This document shows positions 40,705-51,831 of a DNA stretch of 64,000 bases, in pieces. The notes beneath the pieces were generated by a model, which searched no databases, was not told the DNA's origin, and worked only from the letters and a program-made list of their open reading frames with translations. The position numbers were made by a program, and so were the translations under genes. Source of the stretch: Alkalicoccobacillus gibsonii (lineage in GTDB: Bacteria > Bacillota > Bacilli > Bacillales > Bacillaceae_D). The stretch's first letter is position 1; each line of letters begins with the position of its first letter. The DNA lies in assembly GCF_016798245.1 (NCBI RefSeq), contig NZ_JAEUZA010000004.1, forward strand, positions 186,001-250,000, in the 5' to 3' direction.

Positions 40705-43026
40705 ATGGTCGAAACAGAAAAGAAACGGCATATTCCGCTTCTGCCTTTACGTGGATTATTGGTTTTTCCAAAGATGGTGTTACATCTTGATGTAGGGAGA
40801 ACAAAATCTGTAGAGGCTTTGCAGCAAGCGATGGAAGATGACCAGGAAATTTTTCTGTCTACTCAGAAAGAAATTAAGCTTGATCAACCAACAGAAGAAG
40901 ATATCTACACGGTTGGTACGCTTGCTCGTGTAAACGAAATGACAAAGCTTTCAAATGGAACGGTTCGCATTCATGTAGAAGGTCTCAAGCGAGCGAAGAT
41001 AGAGCGGTACATTACTAATGAGTCCTATTTACATGTTGAGATTTCAGCTATTCATGAAGAGGACACAGAAGTGACGTCAGAAGTACAAGCGATGATGCGG
41101 CACGTCATGTCCATGTTTGAGCAGTTCTCTAAGATTTCAAAGAAGGTGTCTGCTGAAACAGTAGCTACGGTTGCCGATATTACAGAAGCAAGTCGTTTAA
41201 CGGATGTCATTGCAGCCAACTTGCCACTTAAGCTTCAACAGAAGCAGGAGTTACTTGAAACAAGCTCTATTCACGCACGTCTTGTTAAGCTAATTGACAT
41301 TTTAAATAACGAGCAAGAGATTCTCGGTCTCGAGAAGAAAATTAGCCAACGTGTTAAGAAGTCGATGGAAAAAACGCAAAAGGAATATTATTTGCGTGAA
41401 CAGATGAAGGCTATTCAGAAAGAGCTTGGAGACAAAGACGGACGCTCTGGTGAAGTAAGTAGCTTAAGAGAGCAGATTGAAGCTACGGAGATGCCAGCCT
41501 CAACAAAAGAGAAAGCATTAAAGGAACTAGATCGCTTTGAAAAGATGCCTGCAAGCTCAGCTGAGAGTTCTGTTTTACGGACCTATTTAGACTGGCTTAT
41601 CCAACTACCGTGGGTCAATGAAACCGATGATCAGCTTGATGTAAATCATTCAGAACAAGTATTGAATGAGGATCATTATGGACTGGAAAAGGTAAAAGAA
41701 CGTGTCTTAGAATATTTAGCGGTCAGACAGCTTACTCAAGAGCTGAAAGGTCCAATTCTTTGCTTAACAGGTCCTCCAGGAGTAGGGAAAACCTCTCTTG
41801 CTCGTTCCATTGCTCGTTCACTTAATCGAGAATTTGTTCGGATGTCGCTTGGAGGCGTTCGTGATGAAGCCGAAATTCGTGGGCATAGACGCACATATGT
41901 AGGGGCGATGCCTGGTCGATTAATTCAAGGGATGAAAAAAGCGGGCACCATCAATCCTGTCTTTTTACTTGATGAGATTGATAAGATGGCTCAAGATTTT
42001 AGAGGAGATCCATCTTCTGCGTTGCTTGAGGTCCTAGATCCTGAACAAAACAACACATTTAGTGATCATTACATTGAAGAGCCATATGATTTGTCTAAGG
42101 TCATGTTTGTAACAACGGCAAATAATTTAAACACCATTCCTGGACCTTTACTTGACCGGATGGAGATCATTTCAATTGCTGGATATACAGAGCTTGAAAA
42201 AATGGAGATTGCTAAAACATATCTGCTTCCAAAACAGATTAAAGAACACGGATTAAATGGTAATAAAATGCGTGTAACAAATGAAGCACTCCAAAAGGTT
42301 ATCCGTTACTACACACGTGAAGCGGGTGTAAGAAACCTCGAGCGACAAATGGCAACTCTTTGTCGGAAGGCAGCTAAAGTTCTCGTTACCGGGGAAAAGA
42401 AACGTGTAAATGTAACCGACAAAGTTGTTGAAGAAATGCTTGGTAAGCCTCGTTTCCGTTATGGGCTTGCAGAAGAAGAAAATCAAATTGGTGCAGCTAC
42501 TGGACTTGCTTATACATCAGCAGGTGGGGATACATTATCAATTGAGGTATCAGTTGTACCGGGTAAGGGTAAGCTGACGTTAACAGGAAAGCTTGGAGAC
42601 GTTATGAAAGAGTCGGCTCAAGCGGCATTCAGCTACATTCGTTCTCGCTCTAATGAACTGAAGATTGACTCTTCCTTCCATGAAAATATGGATATCCACA
42701 TTCACGTGCCAGAAGGAGCCACTCCTAAAGATGGTCCATCTGCTGGAATTACAATGGCTACAGCCTTAATTTCTGCGCTAACAGGTCGTTATGTTAAACG
42801 TGAAGTAGGAATGACAGGTGAGATTACGTTAAGAGGTAGAGTTCTGCCTATCGGTGGATTAAAAGAAAAATCAATGAGCGCGCATCGTGCAGGGTTAAAG
42901 ACCATTATTATTCCGCAAGATAATGAAAAAGACCTGGATGATATTCCAAAGAGTGTACGCGATGAGCTTCAATTTATACTCGTGTCACACCTGGATCAGG
43001 TGTTGGAACACGCTTTAGGGGAATGA
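40705..43026 (+). CDS. lonA: ATP-dependent protease Lon (LonA)
   Basis: A 773-aa soluble Lon. N-terminal substrate-recognition domain ([23 protein letters not shown]), coiled linker, AAA+ module (Walker [10 protein letters not shown], Walker [10 protein letters not shown]) and protease domain with the catalytic Ser in [12 protein letters not shown] and Lys in [16 protein letters not shown]. It degrades misfolded and regulatory proteins. The frame runs back to TTG 40663, but GGAGGTG (40691-40697) selects ATG 40705. ysxC follows after 4 nt. Confidence 0.97.
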   Translation: MVETEKKRHIPLLPLRGLLVFPKMVLHLDVGRTKSVEALQQAMEDDQEIFLSTQKEIKLDQPTEEDIYTVGTLARVNEMTKLSNGTVRIHVEGLKRAKIERYITNESYLHVEISAIHEEDTEVTSEVQAMMRHVMSMFEQFSKISKKVSAETVATVADITEASRLTDVIAANLPLKLQQKQELLETSSIHARLVKLIDILNNEQEILGLEKKISQRVKKSMEKTQKEYYLREQMKAIQKELGDKDGRSGEVSSLREQIEATEMPASTKEKALKELDRFEKMPASSAESSVLRTYLDWLIQLPWVNETDDQLDVNHSEQVLNEDHYGLEKVKERVLEYLAVRQLTQELKGPILCLTGPPGVGKTSLARSIARSLNREFVRMSLGGVRDEAEIRGHRRTYVGAMPGRLIQGMKKAGTINPVFLLDEIDKMAQDFRGDPSSALLEVLDPEQNNTFSDHYIEEPYDLSKVMFVTTANNLNTIPGPLLDRMEIISIAGYTELEKMEIAKTYLLPKQIKEHGLNGNKMRVTNEALQKVIRYYTREAGVRNLERQMATLCRKAAKVLVTGEKKRVNVTDKVVEEMLGKPRFRYGLAEEENQIGAATGLAYTSAGGDTLSIEVSVVPGKGKLTLTGKLGDVMKESAQAAFSYIRSRSNELKIDSSFHENMDIHIHVPEGATPKDGPSAGITMATALISALTGRYVKREVGMTGEITLRGRVLPIGGLKEKSMSAHRAGLKTIIIPQDNEKDLDDIPKSVRDELQFILVSHLDQVLEHALGE

Positions 43027-43030
43027 CCAT

Positions 43031-43612
43031 ATGAAAATTACAAAGGTTGATCTTAAGTATATTGCTGTGAAACCTGAACAATATCCTAATACCTTTCTGC
43101 CGGAGATAGCCTTGGCAGGAAGGTCCAATGTGGGTAAATCATCATTTATTAATAAAATGATCAATCGGAAAAGCCTGGCGAGAACGTCTGGTCAGCCCGG
43201 TAAGACTCAAACTCTTAATTTCTATGAAATTAATGAAAAGATTCATTTTGTTGATGTACCAGGGTATGGGTTTGCTAAAGTAGCAAGATCAGTAAGAGAT
43301 CAATGGGGAAAAATGATTGAGCAGTTTTTTATGGAACGCGAGCAGCTAAAAGCGGTTTTACTGCTTGTCGATTCGAGGCATAAGCCTTCAAAAGAGGACA
43401 AGCTCATGTATGATTGGTTGCATCATTTTGATATTCCGGTTATTGTTGTTGCAACAAAGGGTGACAAAATTCCTAAATCAAAATGGCAGAAGCATCTAAA
43501 AATTATTACAGACGAACTTGAAATGCGAGAAGAAGACCAACTTTTGCTTTTCTCATCTGAAACAGGGTACGGACGTGAACCTGTCTGGCGTGCCATTCAA
43601 AAAATGATTTAA
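43031..43612 (+). CDS. ysxC: Ribosome biogenesis GTPase YsxC (EngB)
   Basis: A 193-aa GTPase for 50S subunit assembly. G1 GRSNVGKS, G2 region with [14 protein letters not shown]3 DVPGYG, G4 ATKGDK and G5-like FSSETGYG. It is in a lonA-ysxC pair as in B. subtilis. GGGGAATG provides a weak ribosome site in the end of lonA, suggesting coupling. Confidence 0.96.
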   Translation: MKITKVDLKYIAVKPEQYPNTFLPEIALAGRSNVGKSSFINKMINRKSLARTSGQPGKTQTLNFYEINEKIHFVDVPGYGFAKVARSVRDQWGKMIEQFFMEREQLKAVLLLVDSRHKPSKEDKLMYDWLHHFDIPVIVVATKGDKIPKSKWQKHLKIITDELEMREEDQLLLFSSETGYGREPVWRAIQKMI

Positions 43613-43618
43613 CATGTG

Positions 43619-43658
43619 AAAGAGGCAAATGATTCTTGGAATCATTTGCCTCTTTTTT
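43619..43658 (+). terminator. Bidirectional terminator between ysxC and a converging gene
   Basis: AAAGAGGCAAATGATT (43619-43634) pairs with AATCATTTGCCTCTTT (43640-43655), T6 on the right and A-rich on the left. The minus-strand gene ends at its edge. Confidence 0.93.
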
Positions 43659-44139
43659 ATTTCTTCTTCTGATAAAGCATAATGAATCCAATGACAATAA
43701 GTACGATCGGCCAAAAATAGTCTCCAAATGGCAGAAAGGCTGGGTTTTGCAAATAGGGTTTCCATGGTGAGAGCATAAATAGTGCAAGCAAAAATAACAA
43801 AATGCCTGGGATAAGACCTTGATGTCTCGTCCGAGTATAAAGGAATAAAAAGGACATACTGATAATGAGCGGATACATACCCAAATGGCTGGGCCAAAAT
43901 GAAATGAGCTGCAATCCGTGATAATGAATGGCTAGGCCAATTAAGAGCGCACCTGGAAACGACAAAAACCCGTCATATTTACTTTGAAACAAAAGAGCCA
44001 ATCCAATGATTAGTAAGATAGAAGGCCAGGTTAGAAGTTGATTTCCTGCTAATTGCGGGAAGGCTTGTAATAAAAAGTAGCTACCAAGTCCGATGAGCAA
44101 GACACCGGGCATTATGGATACGGCTTTTCCTTTTCTCAG
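43657..44139 (-). CDS. Small multi-span membrane protein, likely CTG start
   Basis: About 160 aa with six hydrophobic segments and two Trp/Pro-rich loops; N-terminal IMPGVLLIGLGSYFLLQ resembles LiaI/DUF5668-type membrane segments. The first ATG (44112) has no ribosome site. Nine codons upstream a CTG (44139) stands 8 nt after a perfect GGAGG (44152-44148) and would give the N-terminus RKGKAVSIMPG, typical of such proteins, so I prefer it. It may be the counterpart of ysxD, which I recall near ysxC in B. subtilis. Function unknown. Convergent with ysxC, divergent from hemA. Confidence 0.7.
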   Translation of the reverse strand: MRKGKAVSIMPGVLLIGLGSYFLLQAFPQLAGNQLLTWPSILLIIGLALLFQSKYDGFLSFPGALLIGLAIHYHGLQLISFWPSHLGMYPLIISMSFLFLYTRTRHQGLIPGILLFLLALFMLSPWKPYLQNPAFLPFGDYFWPIVLIVIGFIMLYQKKK

Positions 44140-44292
44140 AATTCATACCTCCGATTTTGTGGTAAGCAGATCATTTGCCGAAATGAGTCAAAAGGCATAC
44201 CATTAACAGGGTTAGTTTGTTAAACTTGAATTTATGGTAGCACAACATGAGAAAAAGTTCACATAAATTTACGATGAGAATGCTCATTTACA

Positions 44293-44301
44293 TGTTATAC
44301 T
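44293..44301 (+). promoter_or_regulatory. Extended -10 promoter of the hem operon
   Basis: TGT-TATACT at 44293-44301, 78 nt before hemA, with no good -35. In B. subtilis this operon is repressed by PerR; no clear PerR box was seen here. Confidence 0.5.
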
Positions 44302-44379
44302 ATTGAATGAATGAAACCGAGTACAATGTTAATGGGTAAGCACATAGACCGTAATATTTTTTTAAGGGGTGAGCGACAC

Positions 44380-45762
44380 ATGCACATAATACAAGTGGGA
44401 TTAAATTATAAAACAGCCCCGGTTGAGATGAGAGAAAAAGTTGCATTTCAGGAAACGGAGCTCCCCGCTGCTTTAAAACAATTACGTGTGTCAAAGAGCA
44501 TACTAGAATGTGTAATCATATCTACCTGTAATCGGACAGAAGTGTACGTCGTTGCCGATCAGCTTCATACGGGTCGTCATTTTACGAAAACATTTCTGTC
44601 GGATTGGTTTGATATTTCAAAAGATGAGATTACACCTTATCTTCATATAAAAGAAAACGATGTGGCCATTGAGCACTTAATGCGTGTAACAGCCGGACTT
44701 GATTCAATGATTCTAGGAGAAACACAAATTCTAGGACAGGTTAAGTCTCAGTTTCTGCTTGCACAAACCGAACAAGTGACAGGTACCATCTTTAATGAGT
44801 TGTTTAAACAAGCAGTGACATTTGCCAAAAAAGCTCATTCTCTAACGGACATTTCACAGCAGGCGGTTTCTGTCAGCTATGCAGGTGTTGAGCTAGGAAA
44901 ACGTATTTTTGGAAGCTTTGCTAAGAAGAATGTACTTGTGCTAGGAGCGGGAAAAATGAGTGAGCTCACAGCCAAGCATTTGCATTCAAATGGAGCTGCA
45001 GAAATTACAGTGATCAACCGTACAGAAGAAAAAGCAAGAGAGCTTGCAAATCGCTTCTCAGGTAAAGCGAGAGCGTTTGATGAGCTTGAAGATGCTTTGA
45101 TTGATGCGGATGTATTTATTAGTTCAACAGGTTCACGTGATTTTGTAGTAACAAAACAAAACGTAGCGGCCGCTTTGAAAAAAAGAAAAGGGCGCCCGTT
45201 ATTTATCGTAGATATTGCGGTTCCTCGTGATATTGATCCAGCGATTGGTGAATTCGATGACGTCTATCTATATGATATTGATGATCTTCAAAACATCGTT
45301 GAGTCAAATCTAGCTGAAAGAGAAAAAGAAGCCGAAAAGATTGGACTTCTAATTGAAGCGGAGCTTGTTCAATTTAATCAATGGTTAAATACACTGGGTG
45401 TGGTTCCAGTGATAACAGCTCTACGTTCTAAGGCTTTAGCTGTACAAGCTGATACAATGGAGAGTATCGAACGTAAGCTTCCTCATCTCTCTGAGCGCGA
45501 TCGTAAAGTCCTGCGTAAGCATACAAAAAGTATAGTGAATCAGCTGCTAAAGGATCCGATTACTCGTATTAAAGAGCTAGCGGGCGAAGAGGATCCAAAC
45601 GAGTCACTTGATATGGTGACAAAGATGTTTGCTCTTGAGTTTGAGCTCGCAGAACAAGAGAAGCAGGCGTCCATGCGTGCAGCTGAAGATCAATGGGAAC
45701 AAAGTAAGCACGTGTCGTTTGCGACGGTTCCTTCTGAAGATAAGGTGGCTGTCCGTTCTTAA
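44380..45762 (+). CDS. hemA: Glutamyl-tRNA reductase
   Basis: A 460-aa enzyme that reduces glutamyl-tRNA to glutamate-1-semialdehyde, first step of haem synthesis. The catalytic Cys50 is in [24 protein letters not shown] and the NADPH fold [15 protein letters not shown] follow, then a helical dimer domain. The open frame begins at 44311, but AAGGGGTGAG at 44364-44373 selects ATG 44380 ([15 protein letters not shown]). First of six haem genes. Confidence 0.96.
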   Translation: MHIIQVGLNYKTAPVEMREKVAFQETELPAALKQLRVSKSILECVIISTCNRTEVYVVADQLHTGRHFTKTFLSDWFDISKDEITPYLHIKENDVAIEHLMRVTAGLDSMILGETQILGQVKSQFLLAQTEQVTGTIFNELFKQAVTFAKKAHSLTDISQQAVSVSYAGVELGKRIFGSFAKKNVLVLGAGKMSELTAKHLHSNGAAEITVINRTEEKARELANRFSGKARAFDELEDALIDADVFISSTGSRDFVVTKQNVAAALKKRKGRPLFIVDIAVPRDIDPAIGEFDDVYLYDIDDLQNIVESNLAEREKEAEKIGLLIEAELVQFNQWLNTLGVVPVITALRSKALAVQADTMESIERKLPHLSERDRKVLRKHTKSIVNQLLKDPITRIKELAGEEDPNESLDMVTKMFALEFELAEQEKQASMRAAEDQWEQSKHVSFATVPSEDKVAVRS

Positions 45763-45778
45763 GTGAGGAGTTCCTAAT

Positions 45779-46594
45779 ATGAATTGGATTTATCCTATTA
45801 CTGTTATTTTATACAGCTTCAGTGTCCTCGGATACTTTATTGATTTTATTTTTAACAACCGGAAAGTCAACGTTGTGGCTTTCTGGTTGCTTTCAATTGT
45901 CTGGAGCTTACAGACAGTTTACTTTGTCCTGAGAGCACTGGAAGTGGGGAGATTTCCAATCGTTACCCCATTTGAAGGGCTCTTTTTTTATGCGTGGAGT
46001 GTTGTGACCATTTCATTAGTCATTAACCTACGCTTCAAAGTTGATTTTCTGATCTTTGTGATGAATGTTGTTGGCTTCAGTATGATGACGATGAGTCTGT
46101 TTAAGCCACATACGGAAGTTCCAACGTATTTAGCGAGTATGCTGCAATCGGAGCTGCTCGTACTACATATTAGTTTTATTCTGCTTTCATATACAGCCTT
46201 TACTTTAAGCTTCTCGTTTTCGATTCTTTATGTTCTTCAGCATCAAATGTTAAAAAAGAAAAAGTGGAGCAACCGTTTAGAGCGCTTTGGACCGTTTCCA
46301 TTTTTAGAACGCTATTCGTTTTTAACAGCTTCCATCGGTTTTCCGCTTATGCTAATGGGAGTGATCTTTGGCTTTGTTTGGTCCTCCGTTGAATATGGGA
46401 GCCTGCCTTGGACGGATGTAAAGACCCTTACGTCCATGCTGACCTTAATCGTTTATGGGGTGTATCTTTACCAGCGTGTGGTAAACTATAGAAGAGGATA
46501 CCAGACGATTCTGTTAAACATTAGTGCGTTTTTAGTTTTGTTAATCAATTACTTTTTATCAGGTCAATATTCTAATTTTCATATCTGGACTTGA
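45779..46594 (+). CDS. hemX: HemX, cytochrome-assembly-like membrane protein
   Basis: A 271-aa protein with about eight membrane helices of the CcmC/ResC (cytochrome c assembly) type, including the Trp-rich stretch FEGLFFYAWSV. In B. subtilis HemX lowers HemA levels. TGAGGAG before the ATG. Lies between hemA and hemC as expected. Confidence 0.92.
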   Translation: MNWIYPITVILYSFSVLGYFIDFIFNNRKVNVVAFWLLSIVWSLQTVYFVLRALEVGRFPIVTPFEGLFFYAWSVVTISLVINLRFKVDFLIFVMNVVGFSMMTMSLFKPHTEVPTYLASMLQSELLVLHISFILLSYTAFTLSFSFSILYVLQHQMLKKKKWSNRLERFGPFPFLERYSFLTASIGFPLMLMGVIFGFVWSSVEYGSLPWTDVKTLTSMLTLIVYGVYLYQRVVNYRRGYQTILLNISAFLVLLINYFLSGQYSNFHIWT

Positions 46595-46621
46595 TGACAG
46601 CGAGAAGAAATGGAGGATGTT

Positions 46622-47551
46622 ATGCGTACGATCGTTTTAGGAACAAGAAGAAGCAACCTAGCATTAACTCAAACAAAGTGGGTCATTGAGCAATTAAAGC
46701 AGCTTAACTTGCCTTATCACTTTGAAATAAAAGAAATCGTGACCAAAGGAGATCGGATTCTCGATGTCACCTTATCCAAGGTCGGTGGTAAAGGGTTATT
46801 TGTAAAAGAAATTGAACAAGCACTTGAACAGGGTGAAATTGATTTGGCTGTTCACAGTATGAAGGATGTTCCTTCCGTTTTACCTGATGGCTTTACGCTT
46901 GGAGCGATTACAACAAGAGAAGACCCACGAGATGCATTAATCTCAGAAGGTCATGTGAAGCTAGCAGACTTACCAAGTGGCTCCATTGTTGGGACAAGCA
47001 GCTTAAGACGATCCTCTCAAATTCTTGCGAAGCGACCTGACCTTGAGGTACAGTGGATTCGCGGTAATGTCGAGACTAGATTACGAAAGCTAAAAGAAGA
47101 ATCATTTAGTGCCATTGTTCTTGCGGCAGCAGGTCTGAACCGACTTGGCTATACAAAAGATTTTGTCACTGAGTATCTAGAACCTGAGGTTTGTGTGCCA
47201 GCTGTTGGACAAGGGGCACTTGGGCTTGAGTGTCGTACAAACGATCAGGAGCTCATTGATCTACTTGATAAATTGAATTGTCCAACAACCTCTCAAACCG
47301 TCCGAGCGGAGCGTAGCTTTTTGCATACGCTTGAGGGAGGATGCCAGGTTCCAATAGCTGGATATGCTACATTAAAGGATGGCCAGCTTGAGTTAACAGG
47401 TTTAGTTGGTTCACCTGATGGTAAAGTCCTTTTACATGAAACAAAGTCCGGAGACTCTCCAGAAGAACTAGGAAAATCTGTTGCGGCTGCGTTATTGGAT
47501 CAAGGGGCTGACGAAATTTTAGAAAAGGTTAAGCGTGACCTTGATTCCTAA
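46622..47551 (+). CDS. hemC: Hydroxymethylbilane synthase (porphobilinogen deaminase)
   Basis: A 309-aa enzyme joining four porphobilinogens. [11 protein letters not shown] at the start, HSMKDVPS, the GTSSLRR substrate site, and Cys241 in [11 protein letters not shown] for the dipyrromethane cofactor. GGAGG at 46612-46616 favours ATG 46622 over ATG 46610. Overlaps hemD by 17 nt. Confidence 0.96.
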   Translation: MRTIVLGTRRSNLALTQTKWVIEQLKQLNLPYHFEIKEIVTKGDRILDVTLSKVGGKGLFVKEIEQALEQGEIDLAVHSMKDVPSVLPDGFTLGAITTREDPRDALISEGHVKLADLPSGSIVGTSSLRRSSQILAKRPDLEVQWIRGNVETRLRKLKEESFSAIVLAAAGLNRLGYTKDFVTEYLEPEVCVPAVGQGALGLECRTNDQELIDLLDKLNCPTTSQTVRAERSFLHTLEGGCQVPIAGYATLKDGQLELTGLVGSPDGKVLLHETKSGDSPEELGKSVAAALLDQGADEILEKVKRDLDS

Positions 47552-48329
47552 TTCATTAAAAGGAGCGCGGGTCCTCATTACTCGTGCTCCAGAGCAAGCA
47601 GAGCTTTTTGCTCGGCAAATTGAACAATTAGGTGCAAAAGCACATCAGGTGCCTCTCATTGATGTGCGTCCGTGTTTAGGTCATGAGCAACGCATGCAAC
47701 TGATCAGTAAACTCCATTCGTTTCAATGGATTGTATTTACAAGTGTAAATGGTGTGAGGTTTTTCTTAGATTCTTTAACAAAGCAAGAACTCATGATCAT
47801 CCGTCAATCAATGAAGGTGGCATCTGTTGGAACACAAACAACAAAAAAGCTCGAGGACTACGGGATTCATGTGAATCTTATGCCGGCACACTATGAAGCA
47901 GGGTCACTTGCAGAGGCACTACTCTCACAAACAAAAACAGGTGATCACATTTTGATACCGAGGGGAAACCTAGCGCGTCCACTTTTAGCGAACAAGCTGT
48001 TGGAATCAGCTCGTGTCGTATATGATCTACCGGTTTATGAGACGTTTCAACCAAGCGAAGCCGAGAAACAGCTTGAGGCAATCGCAGCAAACTCGGTTGT
48101 GCCTAATTACCTAACATTCACTAGTGCCTCAACCGTTAGGCACTATTGCACTATTAGTAGCCGGTTAGTCAGCGGGACAGGGCACTTATTCCCAGATGCA
48201 AAAATCATCTGTATTGGACCAATCACAGCGATTGAGGCGAAAAAGTGTGGGCTTACAGTCTCAGCTGTACCGAGTATTTACACAACAAAAGCCATGATTG
48301 AAGAAATGGTTCGTTTAAATAAGGAGTGA
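47535..48329 (+). CDS. hemD: Uroporphyrinogen-III synthase
   Basis: A 264-aa two-domain protein with the weak conservation usual for the family: [56 protein letters not shown] and [13 protein letters not shown], then [18 protein letters not shown] 47535 lies in the end of hemC behind AAAAGGTTAAG. Cyclises hydroxymethylbilane with D-ring inversion. Confidence 0.93.
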   Translation: MTLIPNSLKGARVLITRAPEQAELFARQIEQLGAKAHQVPLIDVRPCLGHEQRMQLISKLHSFQWIVFTSVNGVRFFLDSLTKQELMIIRQSMKVASVGTQTTKKLEDYGIHVNLMPAHYEAGSLAEALLSQTKTGDHILIPRGNLARPLLANKLLESARVVYDLPVYETFQPSEAEKQLEAIAANSVVPNYLTFTSASTVRHYCTISSRLVSGTGHLFPDAKIICIGPITAIEAKKCGLTVSAVPSIYTTKAMIEEMVRLNKE

Positions 48330-48335
48330 AGCAAC

Positions 48336-49322
48336 ATGTCAGAATTAACATTTGATCGGCATCGTCGGCTAAGACAATCTTCCTCTATACGGAGAATGAT
48401 TAGAGAGACCACATTAAGCCACGATGATTTTATCTATCCAATCTTTGTGAAGGAATCAGGAAGTGAAGTAACTGAGGTCGCTTCGATGCCAGGAGTGTTT
48501 CAATGGCCACTTCATGAAGTCCTGAGTGAAGTAAAAGAAGTAGTTGAGCTTGGGATTCCGTCCATTATTCTTTTTGGTCTTCCGGCTGAGAAAGACGCTG
48601 AAGGAAGTCAGGCTTTTCATGATCATGGGATTGTGCAAGAAGCGACCCGAGTCATTAAAGAGGCGTATCCTGAGTTAACAGTCATTGCTGATACATGTCT
48701 GTGTCAATTTACAGATCATGGCCACTGTGGCGTCATCAAAGACGGCGAAATTGATAATGATCCGTCTCTTTCTATTCTTGTACAAACGGCTGTTTCACAA
48801 GCAAAAGCAGGAGCTGATATTATTGCTCCGTCTAATATGATGGATGGGTTTGTTACAGCGATTCGCCACGGTTTAGATGAGGCTGGATTTACTCATGTAC
48901 CGATTATGGCTTATTCCGTAAAATATGCTTCTGCCTTTTATGGACCGTTCCGTGATGCGGCACATGGTGCCCCGTCCTTTGGTGATCGAAAAACGTATCA
49001 AATGGATCCTGCTAACCGAGAAGAAGCGATTCGTGAAGCTCAATCAGATTTAGAAGAGGGTGCCGACTTTTTAATTGTAAAGCCAGCTCTTTCTTATCTG
49101 GATATTATTCGTGAAGTAAAGGATTACTCTGGTGTTCCTCTTGTTGCGTACAATGTAAGTGGAGAGTATGCGATGGTAAAGGCAGCAGCACTCAACGGCT
49201 GGATTAATGAACGTGAAGTGGTGCTGGAGAAACTTCTAAGTATGAAGCGGGCTGGAGCGGATCTTATTTTAACGTATCATGCAAAAGATGCTGTGAAATG
49301 GATGAACGAGTCAAACAGATAA
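48336..49322 (+). CDS. hemB: Porphobilinogen synthase (ALA dehydratase)
   Basis: A 328-aa enzyme. Zinc ligands are in [14 protein letters not shown], the two active Lys in [17 protein letters not shown] and [18 protein letters not shown]-type ribosome site after the hemD stop. Confidence 0.97.
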   Translation: MSELTFDRHRRLRQSSSIRRMIRETTLSHDDFIYPIFVKESGSEVTEVASMPGVFQWPLHEVLSEVKEVVELGIPSIILFGLPAEKDAEGSQAFHDHGIVQEATRVIKEAYPELTVIADTCLCQFTDHGHCGVIKDGEIDNDPSLSILVQTAVSQAKAGADIIAPSNMMDGFVTAIRHGLDEAGFTHVPIMAYSVKYASAFYGPFRDAAHGAPSFGDRKTYQMDPANREEAIREAQSDLEEGADFLIVKPALSYLDIIREVKDYSGVPLVAYNVSGEYAMVKAAALNGWINEREVVLEKLLSMKRAGADLILTYHAKDAVKWMNESNR

Positions 49323-49337
49323 AGGAGCGGTCAGGTC

Positions 49338-50624
49338 ATGAACTATTCTAAATCAGAAGCAGCCTTTGAACAGGCAAAGCCACTTATGCCAGGTGGGGTG
49401 AATAGCCCAGTGCGTGCGTTTAAGTCAGTGGATATGAGTCCTGTTTATATGGAAAGCGGTAGCGGTTCAAGAATTCGAGATATTGATGGGAATGAGTACA
49501 TTGACTATGTGCTTTCCTGGGGACCGTTAATCTTAGGTCACGCTGATCCGCAAGTTGTTGAACAAATTAAAAAAACAACGGAAAAAGGGACAAGCTTTGG
49601 CGCACCAAATGAGCTAGAAACGAAGCTTGCTCAGCTTGTCATTGATCGTGTTCCATCGATTGAAGTAGTGCGCATGGTGAACTCTGGAACGGAAGCAACG
49701 ATGAGTGCCCTGCGTTTGGCTAGAGGCTATACAGGACGTTCAAAGATCTTAAAGTTCACAGGCTGCTATCATGGACACGGTGATTCTCTATTAATCAAAG
49801 CCGGATCTGGAGTGGCTACATTAGGGCTACCTGATAGTCCTGGTGTTCCTGAATCAGTTGCTAAAAATACACTAACGGTTCCATACAATGATGTTCAAAG
49901 TGTTCGTTATGCCTTTAACGAATTTGGAGACGATTTAGCCGCAGTTATTGTAGAGCCTGTTGCTGGAAACATGGGAGTGGTACCTCCTGAACCAGGTTTT
50001 CTTGAGACATTACGTGAGTTAACAGAGAACAACGGCACACTGTTAATTTTTGATGAGGTTATGACAGGTTTCAGAGTTGGGTATCATTGTGCACAAGGTA
50101 CGTTTGGTGTGACACCTGATCTAACGTGCTTAGGAAAGGTAATCGGTGGCGGTTTACCGGTTGGTGCTTTTGGAGGGAAACGTGAAATCATGGAGCAAAT
50201 TGCTCCAAGCGGTCCCATCTATCAAGCAGGTACTCTTTCTGGAAACCCACTTGCTATGACTGCAGGATACGAAACATTATCCCAACTGTCAGAAGCCGAT
50301 TACGAAGTGTTCTCAGCAAAAGCGAAACGATTAGAAGAAGGGTTGTCTGAAGCGGCTAAAAAGCACGACATTCCTCATCACATTAATCGTGCAGGTTCAA
50401 TGATCGGTCTTTTCTTCACCAATGAAAAAGTAGATTGCTTTGAAAAGGCACAGACGTCCGATTTGTCGATCTTCTCTCAATACTTCAAAAACATGCTAGA
50501 AGAAGGGATCTCATTGCCTCCTTCTCAATTTGAGGGAATGTTCCTCTCTACAAAGCATACGAATGAAGATATTGAGGCGACTATAGCTGCAGCAGAACGT
50601 GCATTTGCAAAAATAACGAAATAA
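49338..50624 (+). CDS. hemL: Glutamate-1-semialdehyde 2,1-aminomutase
   Basis: A 428-aa PLP enzyme producing 5-aminolevulinate. [14 protein letters not shown] and [17 protein letters not shown] are family signatures; the PLP Lys is in [17 protein letters not shown] after [20 protein letters not shown] before the ATG. Last of hemAXCDBL. Confidence 0.97.
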   Translation: MNYSKSEAAFEQAKPLMPGGVNSPVRAFKSVDMSPVYMESGSGSRIRDIDGNEYIDYVLSWGPLILGHADPQVVEQIKKTTEKGTSFGAPNELETKLAQLVIDRVPSIEVVRMVNSGTEATMSALRLARGYTGRSKILKFTGCYHGHGDSLLIKAGSGVATLGLPDSPGVPESVAKNTLTVPYNDVQSVRYAFNEFGDDLAAVIVEPVAGNMGVVPPEPGFLETLRELTENNGTLLIFDEVMTGFRVGYHCAQGTFGVTPDLTCLGKVIGGGLPVGAFGGKREIMEQIAPSGPIYQAGTLSGNPLAMTAGYETLSQLSEADYEVFSAKAKRLEEGLSEAAKKHDIPHHINRAGSMIGLFFTNEKVDCFEKAQTSDLSIFSQYFKNMLEEGISLPPSQFEGMFLSTKHTNEDIEATIAAAERAFAKITK

Positions 50625-50635
50625 AGAATAGAACC

Positions 50636-50672
50636 AGATCTCTTTACATACGTGTAGAGAGATCTTTTTTTG
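50636..50672 (+). terminator. Terminator of the hem operon
   Basis: AGATCTCT (50636-50643) pairs with AGAGATCT (50658-50665), inner ACA/TGT; then T7. Confidence 0.9.
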
Positions 50673-50762
50673 TCATAAATCTAATGGTTGGCTCATAGTC
50701 TTTTCATGTACGGATTGTATAGTCATGATTGTTTGGAATTGATTTAATAAGGAGGAATTAGA

Positions 50763-51812
50763 ATGACGCAGGAGCATCCCTCAAAATTAACTTTAACGGT
50801 AGAAGAATCGGTATGGCTGAATAAAGGACAGGAAATAGAAGAAATTCTCGGTATGTCACTATCACCTGAAATCACAATCAAAGAGAGTGGAAACCAGGTT
50901 AGTATTGTCGGTGGGTTACGACTAGTAGGAGAATATTTACTCGCTGATTCAGATCAAGCCACGGAACAAGAAATTGATGATGAGGATGGATATCGTGAGC
51001 AAGCCTCGTTTCGTTCAATCGAGGAAGTAAATGTGTCTGAGAATGGGAAGGGTGATTTAAAACACTTTTTTCCAATTGATGTAACCATTCCTTTAGATCG
51101 AATCCAGAATTTACAGGACATCTATGTTGAAGTCGAATCGTTTGATTATGATGTACCTGATAAGAGCTGCATTCAGTTAACAGCTGACATATCCATTAGT
51201 GGAATGACTACGCAAGACGAGCCTGCTAGACGTGTCGAAGCACAAGAGGCTGTTCAGGAGGATGCAGAAGTAGAACAAGAGGAGCAAGCAGTAGACACAT
51301 CTTTTGCCTATGAAGCGTATCAATTGCCCACGCCTGCACCTGCGATATCAGAAGAAGAGGAAGTTGACGAAGAAGTCGTTCGTGCTGAGGTAGAAGAAGA
51401 TATTGAAGTAGAAACAGAAGTGGTTTATGCAGATGACGACGCAACGGTTTCTGAACTCCAGAGAATTACACTTGCACCAAAGCAACCAGAGGTGTATGCG
51501 GAAGAAAACAATAGAAATGATGCCTATTATGAAGATCAACAAGACCCCCAATCAGAAGAAGAACAAGCTCAACAACCAGCATATCAAGCAACGGAAGAGC
51601 GCGAAGAAAACGCACTTTATCTAACAGGCATGATGGCTAAAAGTGAAGAGCAATTTACAAGAGTAAAAATGTGCATTATTCAAGAAGATGAATCACTTGA
51701 TACGATTGCAAACCGTTATGATGTATCAACGAGTCAGCTCATTCGTACCAATCGATTGGAAGCGGATCACGTGGAAGCTGGTCAGATTCTCTACATTCCC
51801 GTCCAGTCTTAG
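50763..51812 (+). CDS. spoVID: Spore coat morphogenesis protein SpoVID
   Basis: A 349-aa coat-assembly protein. The N-terminal beta-domain (TVEESVWLNKGQEIEEILGMSLSPEI...VSIVGGLRLVGEYL) is the SpoVID type; the middle of about 140 residues is a Glu-rich low-complexity linker; a LysM domain ends the protein (EDESLDTIANRYDVSTSQLIRTNRL). In B. subtilis SpoVID drives encasement of the forespore with SafA. It lies after hemL as in B. subtilis. Start supported by AAGGAGG. Confidence 0.93.
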   Translation: MTQEHPSKLTLTVEESVWLNKGQEIEEILGMSLSPEITIKESGNQVSIVGGLRLVGEYLLADSDQATEQEIDDEDGYREQASFRSIEEVNVSENGKGDLKHFFPIDVTIPLDRIQNLQDIYVEVESFDYDVPDKSCIQLTADISISGMTTQDEPARRVEAQEAVQEDAEVEQEEQAVDTSFAYEAYQLPTPAPAISEEEEVDEEVVRAEVEEDIEVETEVVYADDDATVSELQRITLAPKQPEVYAEENNRNDAYYEDQQDPQSEEEQAQQPAYQATEEREENALYLTGMMAKSEEQFTRVKMCIIQEDESLDTIANRYDVSTSQLIRTNRLEADHVEAGQILYIPVQS

Positions 51813-51831
51813 TTTGAGGGGAGGCGCTTAG

